Shown piece after piece: positions 30,767-39,709 of a stretch of DNA of 64,000 bases. This DNA comes from Mesorhizobium liriopis. Lineage in GTDB: Bacteria > Pseudomonadota > Alphaproteobacteria > Rhizobiales > Rhizobiaceae. The notes under the pieces were generated by a model that did no database searches, had not been told where the DNA came from, and saw only the letters and a list, made by a program, of their open reading frames with translations. Every line of letters begins with the position of its first letter. The first letter of the stretch is position 1. Location: positions 150,822 through 214,821 of the forward strand of contig NZ_JAMXQS010000010.1 of the NCBI RefSeq assembly GCF_024053505.1, read 5' to 3'. Made by a program: the position numbers and the translations under genes.

Positions 30767-30857
30767 GAGACCAAGTGGAATTCATCGGCGGAGGGCCAGC
30801 AAAAAACCGCTGGACCGGCACGAGAACCGTTTCAAATCGTCTCATAGGAGAACCGCC

Positions 30858-31091
30858 ATGCCCATGGACGCACGCGACATCGAAGCCATGATCCGGCAAG
30901 GTATCCCCGATGCCAAGGTCACGATCCGTGACCTTGCCGGCGACGGTGACCACTACGCAGCGGAAGTCGTGGCGGAGAGCTTTCGCGGCAAGAGCCGGGT
31001 CCAGCAACACCAGATGGTCTATCAGGCCTTGCAGGGTAACATGGGCGGTGTGCTTCATGCGCTCGCCCTCCAAACCAGCGTGCCGGAATAG
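30858..31091 (+). CDS. BolA-family protein
   Basis: A 77-residue BolA-like protein. The conserved SFRGKSRVQQHQMVYQAL (about residues 41-58), with its candidate metal-binding histidine, is present. By family knowledge BolA proteins pair with CGFS monothiol glutaredoxins to bind or move iron-sulfur clusters, and such a glutaredoxin is encoded about 300 bp downstream. A TAGGAGA lies shortly before the ATG. The gene probably continues the purL transcript or has its own promoter. Confidence 0.92.
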   Translation: MPMDARDIEAMIRQGIPDAKVTIRDLAGDGDHYAAEVVAESFRGKSRVQQHQMVYQALQGNMGGVLHALALQTSVPE

Positions 31092-31096
31092 AGACC

Positions 31097-31303
31097 ATGT
31101 CGATCGTCTCCACCCTCTTCCGTTACGTGCTCAACGGGGCGCTGAGCGAAGTGCTTCGCCGTACGACCCGTTCGCGCAGCCGCACGCGTTCGACCGGCTT
31201 GTCGGAAACCGTCCTGCGCGAGGTGGTCAAGGCCGCGAAGCCGAGCAAACGGCAAGTGCGGCGCAAGCGCAGCACAGCATCATCTCGCCGCGACAAGGAC
31301 TGA
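31097..31303 (+). CDS. Small basic protein between bolA and grxD
   Basis: A 68-residue, strongly basic protein starting five bases after bolA. The N-terminal 20 residues are mildly hydrophobic (VSTLFRYVLNGALSEVL); the C-terminus is rich in Arg, Lys and Ser. No domain is recognised. The close spacing and same strand suggest a real gene in the bolA-grxD unit, perhaps a nucleic-acid- or membrane-associated peptide. A purely chance open frame remains possible. Confidence 0.5.
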   Translation: MSIVSTLFRYVLNGALSEVLRRTTRSRSRTRSTGLSETVLREVVKAAKPSKRQVRRKRSTASSRRDKD

Positions 31304-31394
31304 GCGCGGAAAGACCAACCTTGTAACGACCTGTTCCAAGGGCTAGTTGAAAGACGAAACCGTTTTCCGGCAAGGCCTTCGAGAGGATTGCACC

Positions 31395-31727
31395 ATGACC
31401 GCCATCAACGACTACATCGACAGCGAAGTGAAGAGCCAGGACGTCGTGCTTTTCATGAAGGGTACGCCCGGCTTCCCGCAATGCGGCTTTTCCGGGCAGG
31501 TCGTGCAGATCCTCGACTATCTCGGCGTGGACTATAAGGGCGTGAACGTTCTGACTTCGGCCGAACTGCGTCAAGGCATCAAGGACTATTCGTCCTGGCC
31601 CACCATCCCGCAGCTTTACGTGAAGGGTGAGTTCGTCGGCGGCTGCGACATCATCCGCGAGATGTTCCAAGCAGGCGAATTGCAGTCCTTCTTTGAAGAC
31701 AAGGGCATTGCGGCGAAGGCTGCCTGA
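31395..31727 (+). CDS. grxD: Monothiol glutaredoxin, Grx4 type
   Basis: A 110-residue monothiol glutaredoxin. The CGFS active site lies in FPQCGFSGQ (about residues 31-39), with [19 protein letters not shown] near 65-83 supplying the glutathione and cluster site. It binds a [2Fe-2S] cluster with glutathione and works with BolA in cluster transfer and iron sensing. The start at 31395 gives the normal length; the upstream open frame is discarded. It is followed by a terminator. Confidence 0.94.
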   Translation: MTAINDYIDSEVKSQDVVLFMKGTPGFPQCGFSGQVVQILDYLGVDYKGVNVLTSAELRQGIKDYSSWPTIPQLYVKGEFVGGCDIIREMFQAGELQSFFEDKGIAAKAA

Positions 31728-31785
31728 CCCTTCTTTACTGGGTTGATCTTGGCGGGTGCGAGGACTAGTTTCCCGCCCGCGGACG

Positions 31786-31816
31786 AAGCGCCGGCCTTTC
31801 CCGGCGCTTTTTCTTT
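31786..31816 (+). terminator. Rho-independent terminator after grxD
   Basis: A 9-bp stem, AAGCGCCGG (31786-31794) paired with CCGGCGCTT (31801-31809), with loop CCTTTC and a T-rich tail. It should end the pur-bolA-grxD transcript. It lies about 36 bp before the start of the efflux-pump gene. Confidence 0.82.
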
Positions 31817-31851
31817 TGTCGTCCCCGCCTCATCATTGCCGGAGCATGCCC

Positions 31852-33117
31852 ATGGATCAGCAGGTTACCCCGCTGTCGACGGAACGCCCTTTGGGTATTC
31901 CCCGCTGGGAGTTCATCGCACTGGCAGCAGCCCTCATGGCGCTCAACGCCCTCGCCATCGACATCATGCTTCCCGGCCTTCAACAGATGGGCGAGAGCCT
32001 CGGTGTCATGGAGGAAAATCACCGGCAATATGTGATCAGCGCCTATTTCGGCGGGCTTGGCATCGCTTTGTTGTTTTACGGTCCGCTTTCCGATCGCTTC
32101 GGACGGCGCAAACCGTTGCTGACCGGTCTCGTGATTTATGTTGGTGCAGCCTTCTGCGCAGGCTTCGCACCTAATTTCGAAACGCTTCTCGCCTTGCGCT
32201 TCATTCAGGGCGTAGGTGCAGCTTCGACACGCGTGATTGCCGTTTCCGCCGTACGCGACCGCTTTGGCGGACGTCAGATGGCTGAGATCATGTCGCTCGT
32301 CTTCATGGTATTCATGGTCATTCCGGTGGTGGCACCTTCGATCGGTCAGCTGGTGATGATCTTTGCCGAATGGCACTGGATTTTTATCGTCATGGCGATG
32401 GGTGCGGCGTTGATCACACTATGGGCATTTCTGCGCCTGCCTGAGACGCTGGAACCCGAGCGCCGCCGCCCGATCTCGGTGAGGGCTATCGCGAGTGCCT
32501 TCGGCACGGTTCTCACCAACCGCATCTCGATCTTCTACACGCTCGCCTCGACCATCATCTTCGGCTCGCTGTTCGGCTTCATCAACTCGGCCCAGCAGGT
32601 CTATGTCGGCATCTATCAGCTCGGCACATGGTTTCCGGTCGTCTTCGCCCTGGTTGCCGCCTTCATGGCGCTGTCCTCGTTCCTGAACTCGCGCCTCGTG
32701 GTGAAGATCGGAATGCGCAGACTTTCGCATGGCGCCATCATCGGCTTCACGCTCGTCAGCCTGATCTGGCTGGCTTTATCCCTTCAGGGGGTCGTGCCGC
32801 TGCCGATCTTCCTCGCCCTCTTCGCGCTGGCCATGTTTCAATTCGGCTGGATCGGCTCGAACTTCAACTCTCTGTCGATGGAGCCGCTCGGTCATATCGC
32901 CGGCACAGCTTCTTCCGTCCAAGGCTTTATCCAGACGATCGGCGGGGGCATCATCGGTGCATTCGTCGGCCAATCTTTCGATGGAACGACGACGCCGCTC
33001 GCCATGGGCTATGCTGGCGTAGGCCTGCTTGGCATCGTGATGGTTCTGATCGCCGAACGCGGCAAACTCTTCGGCACGACCTCGGGCGCGGTCCCGGTCG
33101 AGCCCGGCGGGCACTAG
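31852..33117 (+). CDS. Bcr/CflA-type MFS multidrug efflux transporter
   Basis: A 421-residue protein with 12 predicted membrane segments. The start [28 protein letters not shown], the motif A loop [14 protein letters not shown] near 74-87 and [21 protein letters not shown] near 117-137 match the Bcr/CflA drug-resistance group. Likely substrates are toxic organic compounds, not determined. GGAG lies seven bases before the ATG at 31852, favouring it over the ATG at 31846. The stop shares CTAG with ttcA. Confidence 0.85.
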   Translation: MDQQVTPLSTERPLGIPRWEFIALAAALMALNALAIDIMLPGLQQMGESLGVMEENHRQYVISAYFGGLGIALLFYGPLSDRFGRRKPLLTGLVIYVGAAFCAGFAPNFETLLALRFIQGVGAASTRVIAVSAVRDRFGGRQMAEIMSLVFMVFMVIPVVAPSIGQLVMIFAEWHWIFIVMAMGAALITLWAFLRLPETLEPERRRPISVRAIASAFGTVLTNRISIFYTLASTIIFGSLFGFINSAQQVYVGIYQLGTWFPVVFALVAAFMALSSFLNSRLVVKIGMRRLSHGAIIGFTLVSLIWLALSLQGVVPLPIFLALFALAMFQFGWIGSNFNSLSMEPLGHIAGTASSVQGFIQTIGGGIIGAFVGQSFDGTTTPLAMGYAGVGLLGIVMVLIAERGKLFGTTSGAVPVEPGGH

Positions 33118-33962
33118 GCGCTGGGCGTGAGGCCGGCGAAATCGAACAGCGCGCGGTCGAGCAGATGCGATGGCCGCGCGTTGGCAAGTGCACGCAGCAT
33201 CGTGTCCTTGCGGCCCGGCATGCGCTTCTCGATATCGTCAAGCATCGCCTTGGTGAGGTTGCGCTGAAGCCCGTCCTGGCTGCCACAGAGATCGCACGGA
33301 ATGATCGGAAAACGCATCGCTTCGGCAAAGCGCGCGAGATCGCTTTCCGCGCAAAGGCTGAGAGGCCGAAGCAGCGTTAAATCACCTTCGTCGTTCAAGA
33401 GCTTCGGTGGCATGGCGGCAAGCCGCCCACCGTGGAAGAGATTCATGAAGAAGGTCTCGAGAATATCCTCGCGGTGATGCCCGAGCACCAGCGCCTGACA
33501 CCCCTCCTCACGCGCCACGCGATAAAGGTTGGCACGGCGCAGGCGTGAGCAGAGCGAGCAATAGGTCGCGCCTTCCGGTACCTTCTCCTTCACCACCGAA
33601 TAGGTATCGCGATACTCGATCCGATGCGGCATGCCATGGCGCGTCAGCCAGTCTGGCAGCACGTGTTTCGGAAAGTTCGGCTGGCCCTGATCGAGATTGC
33701 AGGCGATCAGCTCGACAGGCAGCAGCCCGCGCCATTTGAGATCGAGCAACAGCGCCAGGAGCCCGTAAGAATCCTTGCCACCCGAAAGCGCCACCAGCCA
33801 GCGTTCGCCGGGGCGGACCATCGCATAGTCATCCAGCGCTTGGCGCAGGTTTCGATGAAGCCGCTTGCGCAGCTTGTTGAACTCGACGGAACGCGGCGCC
33901 TCCAGAAACATCGGATGGCAGGCGCTCGCATCGTCGTCGGGAACTGGCACGTGCTGGTTCAT
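33114..33962 (-). CDS. ttcA: tRNA 2-thiocytidine(32) synthetase TtcA
   Basis: A 282-residue PP-loop ATPase. The SGGKDS loop is near residues 61-66; the two CxxC motifs (CSLC near 130 and CDLC near 221) hold the iron-sulfur cluster. It adds sulfur to C32 of some tRNAs. The ATG at 33962 is the natural start; the frame upstream runs through the rpsD terminator and is not coding. It lies downstream of rpsD on the same strand but is separated from it by that terminator. Confidence 0.93.
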   Translation of the reverse strand: MNQHVPVPDDDASACHPMFLEAPRSVEFNKLRKRLHRNLRQALDDYAMVRPGERWLVALSGGKDSYGLLALLLDLKWRGLLPVELIACNLDQGQPNFPKHVLPDWLTRHGMPHRIEYRDTYSVVKEKVPEGATYCSLCSRLRRANLYRVAREEGCQALVLGHHREDILETFFMNLFHGGRLAAMPPKLLNDEGDLTLLRPLSLCAESDLARFAEAMRFPIIPCDLCGSQDGLQRNLTKAMLDDIEKRMPGRKDTMLRALANARPSHLLDRALFDFAGLTPSA

Positions 33963-33980
33963 GATTATTCCATAGACCAA

Positions 33981-34010
33981 AAGAAAAGGCCGCGCACGGG
34001 GCGCGGCCTT
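33981..34010 (-). terminator. Rho-independent terminator after rpsD
   Basis: A perfect 10-bp stem AAGGCCGCGC (33986-33995) paired with GCGCGGCCTT (34001-34010), loop ACGGG. Read on the minus strand it is followed by TTTTCTT. It ends the rpsD transcript before ttcA. Confidence 0.88.
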
Positions 34011-34034
34011 ATCCAATTCAGTGAGCTGAACCGA

Positions 34035-34652
34035 TCAGCGCGAGTAGAACTCGACCACGAGGTTCGGTTCCATCTGGACCGCGAACGGCACGTCGGCCAG
34101 ACCCGGAACGCGGTTATAGGTGGCGGTCAGCTTGTTGTGGTCCGCTTCGATATAGTCCGGAACGTCGCGCTCGGCGAGCTGAACGGCTTCGAGCACGATC
34201 ACGAGCTGCTTCGACTTCTCGCGCACCTCGATCACGTCGCCCGGCTTGCAGCGGTACGAGCCGATATTGGTGCGGCGCCCGTTCACGTTCACATGGCCGT
34301 GGTTGATGAACTGGCGTGCGGCGAAGATGGTCGGCACGAACTTGGCGCGGTACACCACCGCATCCAGACGCGACTCGAGCAGGCCGATCAGGTTCTCCGA
34401 GGTGTCGCCCTTGCGGCGGTTGGCCTCGTCATAGGTCTTGCGGAACTGCTTTTCGGAGATGTCGCCATAGTGACCCTTAAGCTTCTGCTTGGCGCGCAGC
34501 TGCAGGCCGAAGTCGGACATCTTGCCCTTGCGGCGCTGGCCGTGCTGGCCGGGGCCGTATTCACGACGGTTGACCGGGGACTTCGGGCGGCCCCAGATGT
34601 TTTCGCCGAGACGGCGATCGATCTTGTATTTCGCGGATTCGCGCTTGCTCAT
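34035..34652 (-). CDS. rpsD: 30S ribosomal protein S4
   Basis: A 205-residue primary 16S rRNA-binding protein of the small subunit. The start [20 protein letters not shown], the [18 protein letters not shown] segment near 33-50, and the S4 RNA-binding domain ([20 protein letters not shown], about 93-112, then [11 protein letters not shown]) are all clear. As in most alphaproteobacteria it stands alone rather than in the alpha operon. It is followed by its own terminator. The 239 bp upstream hold its promoter region, not resolved. Confidence 0.96.
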   Translation of the reverse strand: MSKRESAKYKIDRRLGENIWGRPKSPVNRREYGPGQHGQRRKGKMSDFGLQLRAKQKLKGHYGDISEKQFRKTYDEANRRKGDTSENLIGLLESRLDAVVYRAKFVPTIFAARQFINHGHVNVNGRRTNIGSYRCKPGDVIEVREKSKQLVIVLEAVQLAERDVPDYIEADHNKLTATYNRVPGLADVPFAVQMEPNLVVEFYSR

Positions 34653-34795
34653 CGCATTTCCTCAAATGATGAAGAGGCTTCGCGGACGGCGAAACCTCAA
34701 GGAAACGCGCCCTCCTCTGGCTCCCTTTTTCGGAGCCTGACAGGACCACCGCCAACGCTTGGAGGGGTAGTCCACGGGACACGTCAAATGAAACA

Positions 34796-34813
34796 CCGGG
34801 CTTTGCGGCCCGG
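34796..34813 (-). terminator. Possible terminator after murI
   Basis: A 6-bp GC stem, CCGGGC (34796-34801) with GCCCGG (34808-34813). On the minus strand it is followed by TGTTTCATTTG, only partly T-rich. It lies about 80 bp past the murI stop and before rpsD. It is weak compared with the other terminators here. Confidence 0.4.
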
Positions 34814-34891
34814 CGTTGGCGGGCTGGATAGTGGATTGATAAAGCGGTGTCAAGGAACGGTATCGAATTGAAGCAGTGGCAGCCAAAGTCA

Positions 34892-35683
34892 TCATGCTGC
34901 CAGCCCGAACCCCTGCATCATCCGTCGCGTCACGTAGTTGATCTTGCCCGAAGTGAACACGGCCTGATCCACTCCGGACACGCCCTCGCCTTCCGCCAGC
35001 TCTGGCAGCAGCGAAACTGCCCGCCGCGCGATCGCTTCGGCCGGGTCCAGCCAATCCACCGGCCACGGCGCGGTCTTCCGCATGCGGTTCGCTAGAAACG
35101 GATAATGCGTGCAGGCAAGCACGACGATATCCGTCCGTCTCTCACCCTGCTCGATGAAGCACGGCTCGATCTCGGCGCGCACCGCCGCCTCGTCCACGAA
35201 GCCGTCGCGCATATAGGTTTCGGCAAGCCCCGCGAGCGCGACGCTGCCAACCAGCCGCACATGGCACTTCGAGGCCCATTTGCTGATCAGGTCGCGCGTA
35301 TATTGCCGCTTCACGGTACCTGGCGTGGCGAGCACTGAAACGAGCCCCGACGCCGTGCGCTCTGCCGCCGGCTTGATGGCCGGCACCGTGCCGACGAAGG
35401 GATGACCCGGGAACCGCTCGCGCAAGGCGTCGATCACCAGCGTCGATGCCGTGTTGCAAGCGATCACAGACACGGCGGGCCGATAGGTCTCGAGAAGCGT
35501 CGCGAACAGATCGAGGATATGCGATTTCAACGCCGGCTCCTCCCAATTGCCATAGGGAAACGCCTTGTCATCCGCCACATACACGAAACGCCGTCCCGGC
35601 ATCAGCACGCGGGCTTCGCGCAAGACCGTCAGCCCACCCACGCCGGAATCGAACATCAGAACCGGCGCATCACGCATTCTCAT
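34892..35683 (-). CDS. murI: Glutamate racemase
   Basis: A 263-residue enzyme making D-glutamate for peptidoglycan. [10 protein letters not shown] near residues 12-21 carries the aspartate/serine motif; the catalytic cysteines are in ACNTAST near 73-79 and LACTHYPFL near 188-196. The chosen start (ATG at 35683, AGGAG upstream) overlaps the 3' end of the RNA methylase gene by 14 bases; the in-frame ATG at 35677 is an equal alternative. The overlap suggests coupled translation. Confidence 0.92.
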   Translation of the reverse strand: MRMRDAPVLMFDSGVGGLTVLREARVLMPGRRFVYVADDKAFPYGNWEEPALKSHILDLFATLLETYRPAVSVIACNTASTLVIDALRERFPGHPFVGTVPAIKPAAERTASGLVSVLATPGTVKRQYTRDLISKWASKCHVRLVGSVALAGLAETYMRDGFVDEAAVRAEIEPCFIEQGERRTDIVVLACTHYPFLANRMRKTAPWPVDWLDPAEAIARRAVSLLPELAEGEGVSGVDQAVFTSGKINYVTRRMMQGFGLAA

Positions 35684-36509
35684 CGCTCTCCTGGCCGCGA
35701 CCCGTGCCTGCCGCGCGATCGGCCTCGGCCTTTCGTTCAGGGTATCCCTGCCCACGCGGCTCCTTGGGCGAAAAGTAGTCGAGCGATGCGACGATGCCGC
35801 GCAAGACCTTGATCTCCGCTTCGGTGAAACTCGGACGGGTCAGCACGGCGCGCAGGTTGTCGACCATCTTGGGCTTCTTCGGGGCGGGTCGGAAATAGCC
35901 GCGCGTATCCAGCGCGCTTTCGAGATGGTCGAGCAGACCCTGAAGCTGGTGCTTCTCGGCTGGAATCATTTCCGGGCTCGAGAATGCCGTGTCGGTCTCC
36001 TTCGCGAGACCCGACTTCATCCATTCATAGGCCATCAAAAGCACAGCCTGCGCGATGTTGAGCGAGGCATAGTCTGGATTGACCGGGAAAGTGACGATGG
36101 CATCCGCCAGCCCGACCTCTTCGTTGTAAAGCCCGAACCGCTCGCGACCGAACATGATGCCAGTGCGCTGCCCTGCCCGCTCGCGCGCCCGCAAAATGCC
36201 CGCAGCTTCCACCGGTGCCAGCACGGGCTTGAAGTTGTCGCGCTGCCGTGCGGTCGTAGCGAGCACATGGGTAAGATCGGCGAGCGCGGACGGCAGGTCC
36301 GGGAACACTTTGGTCGCAGCGATCACATGGTCGGCACGGCTCGCAGCGGCCACCGCCTTTTCGTTCGGCCAGCCATCGCGTGGATTGACGAGGCGCAACT
36401 CATCCAGGCCGAAATTCGCCATGGCGCGCGCTACCATGCCGATGTTCTCGCCGAGCTGCGGCTCGACCAGCACGATCACCGGTCCTGCGGTCTTCTTTTC
36501 TTCGCTCAT
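35670..36509 (-). CDS. trmJ: TrmH/TrmJ-family tRNA 2'-O-methyltransferase
   Basis: A 279-residue SPOUT methyltransferase. [20 protein letters not shown] near 11-30, [12 protein letters not shown] near 38-49, [16 protein letters not shown] near 116-131 and [12 protein letters not shown] near 142-153 (the SPOUT knot) match TrmJ, which methylates the ribose at position 32 of tRNA. The C-terminal helix-rich region is the family's dimerisation domain. The ATG at 36509 is preferred; a longer frame up to 36548 lacks support. It overlaps murI. Confidence 0.9.
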   Translation of the reverse strand: MSEEKKTAGPVIVLVEPQLGENIGMVARAMANFGLDELRLVNPRDGWPNEKAVAAASRADHVIAATKVFPDLPSALADLTHVLATTARQRDNFKPVLAPVEAAGILRARERAGQRTGIMFGRERFGLYNEEVGLADAIVTFPVNPDYASLNIAQAVLLMAYEWMKSGLAKETDTAFSSPEMIPAEKHQLQGLLDHLESALDTRGYFRPAPKKPKMVDNLRAVLTRPSFTEAEIKVLRGIVASLDYFSPKEPRGQGYPERKAEADRAAGTGRGQESDENA

Positions 36510-36618
36510 TCCAGCTCGCTGAACCGCCCACGCGGCTTTGCCTGTCACGATGCGGGTGTTATAGGGGCCGCGCTCCTATTTCCATATGGCCCAGTGCCGA
36601 ACGCGCGAAGGTAGATTG

Positions 36619-37833
36619 ATGGCGAAGATCAAGGTGGACAATCCGGTCGTCGAACTCGACGGCGATGAAATGACCCGGATCATCTGGCAGTTCATCAAGG
36701 ACAAGTTGATCCACCCCTATCTCGACATCCCGCTCGAATATTACGACCTCTCCGTCGAAAACCGCGACGCCACCGAGGATCAGGTGACGGTCGATGCGGC
36801 CAACGCCATCAAGAAGCATGGCGTGGGCGTCAAATGCGCCACCATCACGCCTGACGAAGGCCGCGTGAAGGAATTCAACCTCAAGAAGATGTGGCGGTCG
36901 CCCAACGGCACGATCCGCAACATTCTGGGCGGCGTGATCTTCCGCGAGCCGATCATCATGCAGAATGTGCCGCGCCTCGTACCCGGCTGGACGCAGCCGA
37001 TCATTGTCGGCCGTCACGCCTATGGCGACCAGTATCGCGCGACCGATTTCAAATTCCCCGGCAAGGGCAAGCTTACGATCAAGTTCGTCGGCGAAGACGG
37101 CCAGACTATCGAACATGAGGTTTTCGACGCGCCGAGCTCGGGTGTGGCGCTCGCCATGTACAATCTCGACGACTCGATCCGCGAGTTCGCCCGCGCCTCG
37201 TTCAACTACGGTCTGCAGCGCGGTTACCCCGTCTATCTCTCCACCAAGAACACGATCCTGAAGCAGTATGATGGCCGCTTCATGCAGCTCTTCCAGGAGA
37301 TTTTCGACGCCGAGTTCGCCGACGCGTTCAAGGAAAAGAAGATCTGGTACGAGCACCGCCTGATCGATGACATGGTGGCCTCGGCGCTGAAGTGGTCGGG
37401 CGGCTATGTCTGGGCCTGCAAGAATTATGATGGCGACGTGCAGTCCGATATCGTCGCGCAGGGCTTCGGCTCGCTCGGCCTGATGACCTCCGTGCTGATG
37501 ACGCCGGATGGCAAGACGGTTGAGGCCGAAGCCGCGCACGGCACGGTGACGCGTCACTATCGCCAGCATCAGAAGGGCGAGGAAACCTCGACCAACTCTA
37601 TCGCCTCGATCTTCGCCTGGACACGCGGCCTGCTGCATCGCGCCAAGCTCGACGACAATGCGGAACTGAAGCGCTTCGCCGAAACGCTCGAGCGCGTCTG
37701 CATCGAGACCGTGGAATCGGGCCACATGACCAAAGACCTATCGCTGCTGATCGGTCCCGATCAGCCTTGGCTCTCGACCACGGGCTTCCTCGACAAGATT
37801 GATGAGAACCTTCAGAAGGCGATGGCGGCCTAA
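36619..37833 (+). CDS. icd: NADP-dependent isocitrate dehydrogenase
   Basis: A 404-residue eukaryote-like isocitrate dehydrogenase of the TCA cycle, giving 2-oxoglutarate and [27 protein letters not shown] near 9-30, [21 protein letters not shown] near 92-112 (substrate binding) and [12 protein letters not shown] near 304-315 are typical of the homodimeric NADP type found in Hyphomicrobiales. The ATG at 36619 gives the family's usual start, MAKIKV. A large antisense open frame here is spurious. A terminator hairpin follows. Confidence 0.95.
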   Translation: MAKIKVDNPVVELDGDEMTRIIWQFIKDKLIHPYLDIPLEYYDLSVENRDATEDQVTVDAANAIKKHGVGVKCATITPDEGRVKEFNLKKMWRSPNGTIRNILGGVIFREPIIMQNVPRLVPGWTQPIIVGRHAYGDQYRATDFKFPGKGKLTIKFVGEDGQTIEHEVFDAPSSGVALAMYNLDDSIREFARASFNYGLQRGYPVYLSTKNTILKQYDGRFMQLFQEIFDAEFADAFKEKKIWYEHRLIDDMVASALKWSGGYVWACKNYDGDVQSDIVAQGFGSLGLMTSVLMTPDGKTVEAEAAHGTVTRHYRQHQKGEETSTNSIASIFAWTRGLLHRAKLDDNAELKRFAETLERVCIETVESGHMTKDLSLLIGPDQPWLSTTGFLDKIDENLQKAMAA

Positions 37834-37842
37834 GCAAATCGG

Positions 37843-37872
37843 ATCGGCCCCGGATGAAAATCCGGGGCCGAT
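37843..37872. terminator. Bidirectional hairpin between icd and antiporter gene
   Basis: A perfect 13-bp stem, ATCGGCCCCGGAT (37843-37855) with ATCCGGGGCCGAT (37860-37872) and a GAAA tetraloop. Flanking AAATC/GATTT extend the symmetry. The T-tails on both sides are short, but location between convergent genes and stem strength support a terminator for icd and possibly for the antiporter. Confidence 0.75.
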
Positions 37873-37884
37873 TTGCTTCAGGCA

Positions 37885-39183
37885 TCAGGCGGCATCCTGT
37901 TTGCCTTTCAATCCCGGCGGCGGAAGATCGGCCTTGTCCGGGTCCACACCACGCCAGCGGTCGAAGGCGCGCATCAGCGGCGTGACGGTAACGCCGTGAA
38001 GAAGGATCGAGAACAGCACGATCACGGACACGATCGTCCAGAGCCGTCCGCCATCCACGAACTTGCCGTGGTTCAAGCCATAGGCGAGGTAGTAGAACGT
38101 GCCGACGCCGCGAATTCCGAAAAATGAGATCAGCCACTTGTCACGCATGGCAAGACTAGAGCGTGCAAGCCCGATGATGCCGGCAAGCGGCCGGATCACC
38201 AGCACGAGCACGCCAGCGAAGACCCATTCGTACCAGCCGATCCCGCTCAGGATGCCGCCCGCGAGCGCGCCACCGAAGATCAAGAGCAAGGCCATCATGG
38301 TCACTCGTTCGACCTGTTCGATGAAGGCATGCATTTCGTCGTGAAACCCGTGTTCGCGATGCGAATGGCGGAATGTCAGCGCTGTGATGAACACGGCGAG
38401 AAAGCCGTAGCAGTGCAGGATTTCGGTGACGCCATATGAGACGAAGGTTGCCGCCAGCGCGATGAAGCCGTCGCCTGTGCGCTCCAGCCGGCTGCTGATT
38501 GGCATATGGAACGTCACCCAGCCGAAGGCACGGCCGATGGCCCAGCCCGCCAGCACACCGAAACCGACTTCCCAGAGCACCCGATAAGTGAACCATTCCG
38601 CGACCCAGGCGCGGCCGGGCTCGTTCGCCACGGTGGAAAGGATGATCGCCAAGTGAACGAATGGAAACGCGAAGCCGTCATTGAGCCCGGCTTCCGAGGT
38701 AAGGCTGAAGCGAACCTCGTCCTCCTCCCCGGTGCGCGGCGGTCCGACCTGCACGTCGGATGCCAGAACCGGGTCGGTGGGCGCCAGTGCGCTTGCAAGA
38801 AGCAGCGCAGTCGACAATGGCAAACCGAGCCACGATTGGCCGAACAGCATCATCATCAGAATGCTGATCGGCATCGTGACGCCGAGCAGGAGGAACGTCA
38901 CGCTCCAGTGCTTGACGTTGAAGATGCGGTCGATTTTCAGGCCCGCTCCCATCAACGCGATGATCACCACGAATTCCGTGACGCGCTCGGTAACCTCCGG
39001 GAAATCCAGCGGCAGCGGCGGCGTGGCGGTGAAGGGTAGCGCGAAGAGCGCCCAGCCTATGGCGATGAAAATGATAGGCACCGAGAGCGGCAGACGGGTG
39101 AGCACAAGCGGCAGCCACGCCACGAAAGCGATCAGGAAGCCAGCCGCCGTCAGCACGATGATGTAGGGATCGGGCGCTGTCAT
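37885..39183 (-). CDS. CPA1-family cation:proton antiporter
   Basis: A 432-residue membrane protein with about 11-12 hydrophobic segments. Motifs of the Na+/H+ exchanger family are present: SALAPTDPVLASDVQVG near 135-151 and the ion-site SEAGLNDGFAFP near 168-179. It probably exchanges Na+ or K+ for protons in pH and salt homeostasis. The ATG at 39183 precedes the first helix; the upstream frame would add an unlikely polar extension. It is divergent from the PRC-barrel gene. Confidence 0.87.
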   Translation of the reverse strand: MTAPDPYIIVLTAAGFLIAFVAWLPLVLTRLPLSVPIIFIAIGWALFALPFTATPPLPLDFPEVTERVTEFVVIIALMGAGLKIDRIFNVKHWSVTFLLLGVTMPISILMMMLFGQSWLGLPLSTALLLASALAPTDPVLASDVQVGPPRTGEEDEVRFSLTSEAGLNDGFAFPFVHLAIILSTVANEPGRAWVAEWFTYRVLWEVGFGVLAGWAIGRAFGWVTFHMPISSRLERTGDGFIALAATFVSYGVTEILHCYGFLAVFITALTFRHSHREHGFHDEMHAFIEQVERVTMMALLLIFGGALAGGILSGIGWYEWVFAGVLVLVIRPLAGIIGLARSSLAMRDKWLISFFGIRGVGTFYYLAYGLNHGKFVDGGRLWTIVSVIVLFSILLHGVTVTPLMRAFDRWRGVDPDKADLPPPGLKGKQDAA

Positions 39184-39284
39184 CGCCGGGCCAACTCTCC
39201 GATGGGCAAAGTGGCCACAGATTGAAACCTCTCGGCTCCGCAACCATTTCGCCAACGTCCACTCAACAACAGGAGTTGCACCTG

Positions 39285-39653
39285 ATGACTTTTTCCCGAC
39301 TGCTCGCTTCGGCCTTCCTTGCGGCAGCCATCACAACCCCGGCGCTCGCGCAGACGACCTGGGTCGAAATCGATGACGATGTCGCGCTTCAGCCGTGGGG
39401 CTCAACGGTCGATGCCGTCGAGGAGTTGGATGTGATTGGCACCAACGGCACGAAGATCGGCGAAGTCGAGGAAGTCGTGGGCACCGCGCCGGGCACCCCA
39501 TCGGCCATTGTCGTGGATTTCTCCGACGACAGCCCATACGGCAACCGTCCCGATGCAGTCGTGCCGCTCGACCAGTTCACCTTCGACAACAACCGCCTGA
39601 CGCTGACGGCGGACGCCGCGACGGTAAGCGGCTTTGAAGCCTACGACGATTGA
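39285..39653 (+). CDS. Secreted PRC-barrel-like protein
   Basis: A 122-residue protein with a clear Sec signal peptide (cleavage after ALA near residue 22). The acidic mature part has DAVEELDVIGTNGTKIGEVEE and DAVVPLDQFTFDNNRLTL, which resemble the paired beta strands of PRC-barrel domains. Such periplasmic proteins are common in this order, often stress-linked, but no defined activity is known. AGGAG lies nine bases before the ATG. Confidence 0.77.
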   Translation: MTFSRLLASAFLAAAITTPALAQTTWVEIDDDVALQPWGSTVDAVEELDVIGTNGTKIGEVEEVVGTAPGTPSAIVVDFSDDSPYGNRPDAVVPLDQFTFDNNRLTLTADAATVSGFEAYDD

Positions 39654-39676
39654 CACGTTAGTTCTAAAACAGAAAA

Positions 39677-39703
39677 CGGCCGGTGTCTCCACCGGCCGCT
39701 TTT
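39677..39703. terminator. Bidirectional terminator between PRC gene and alaS
   Basis: A 9-bp stem CGGCCGGTG (39677-39685) and CACCGGCCG (39690-39698), loop TCTC, flanked by AAAA on the left and CTTTT on the right. It can end the transcripts of both convergent genes. Confidence 0.87.
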
Positions 39704-39709
39704 ATTCGA

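Noticed and set aside
30767..30857. CCAGC...GCTGG hairpin after purL
   Set aside because: The stem is only 5 bp with no T-run, so it is not a convincing terminator; purL and bolA may be cotranscribed.
36559..37725. A 388-codon open frame antisense to icd
   Set aside because: It is Asp-, His- and Arg-rich low-complexity translation typical of antisense frames in GC-rich DNA, and icd is certain.
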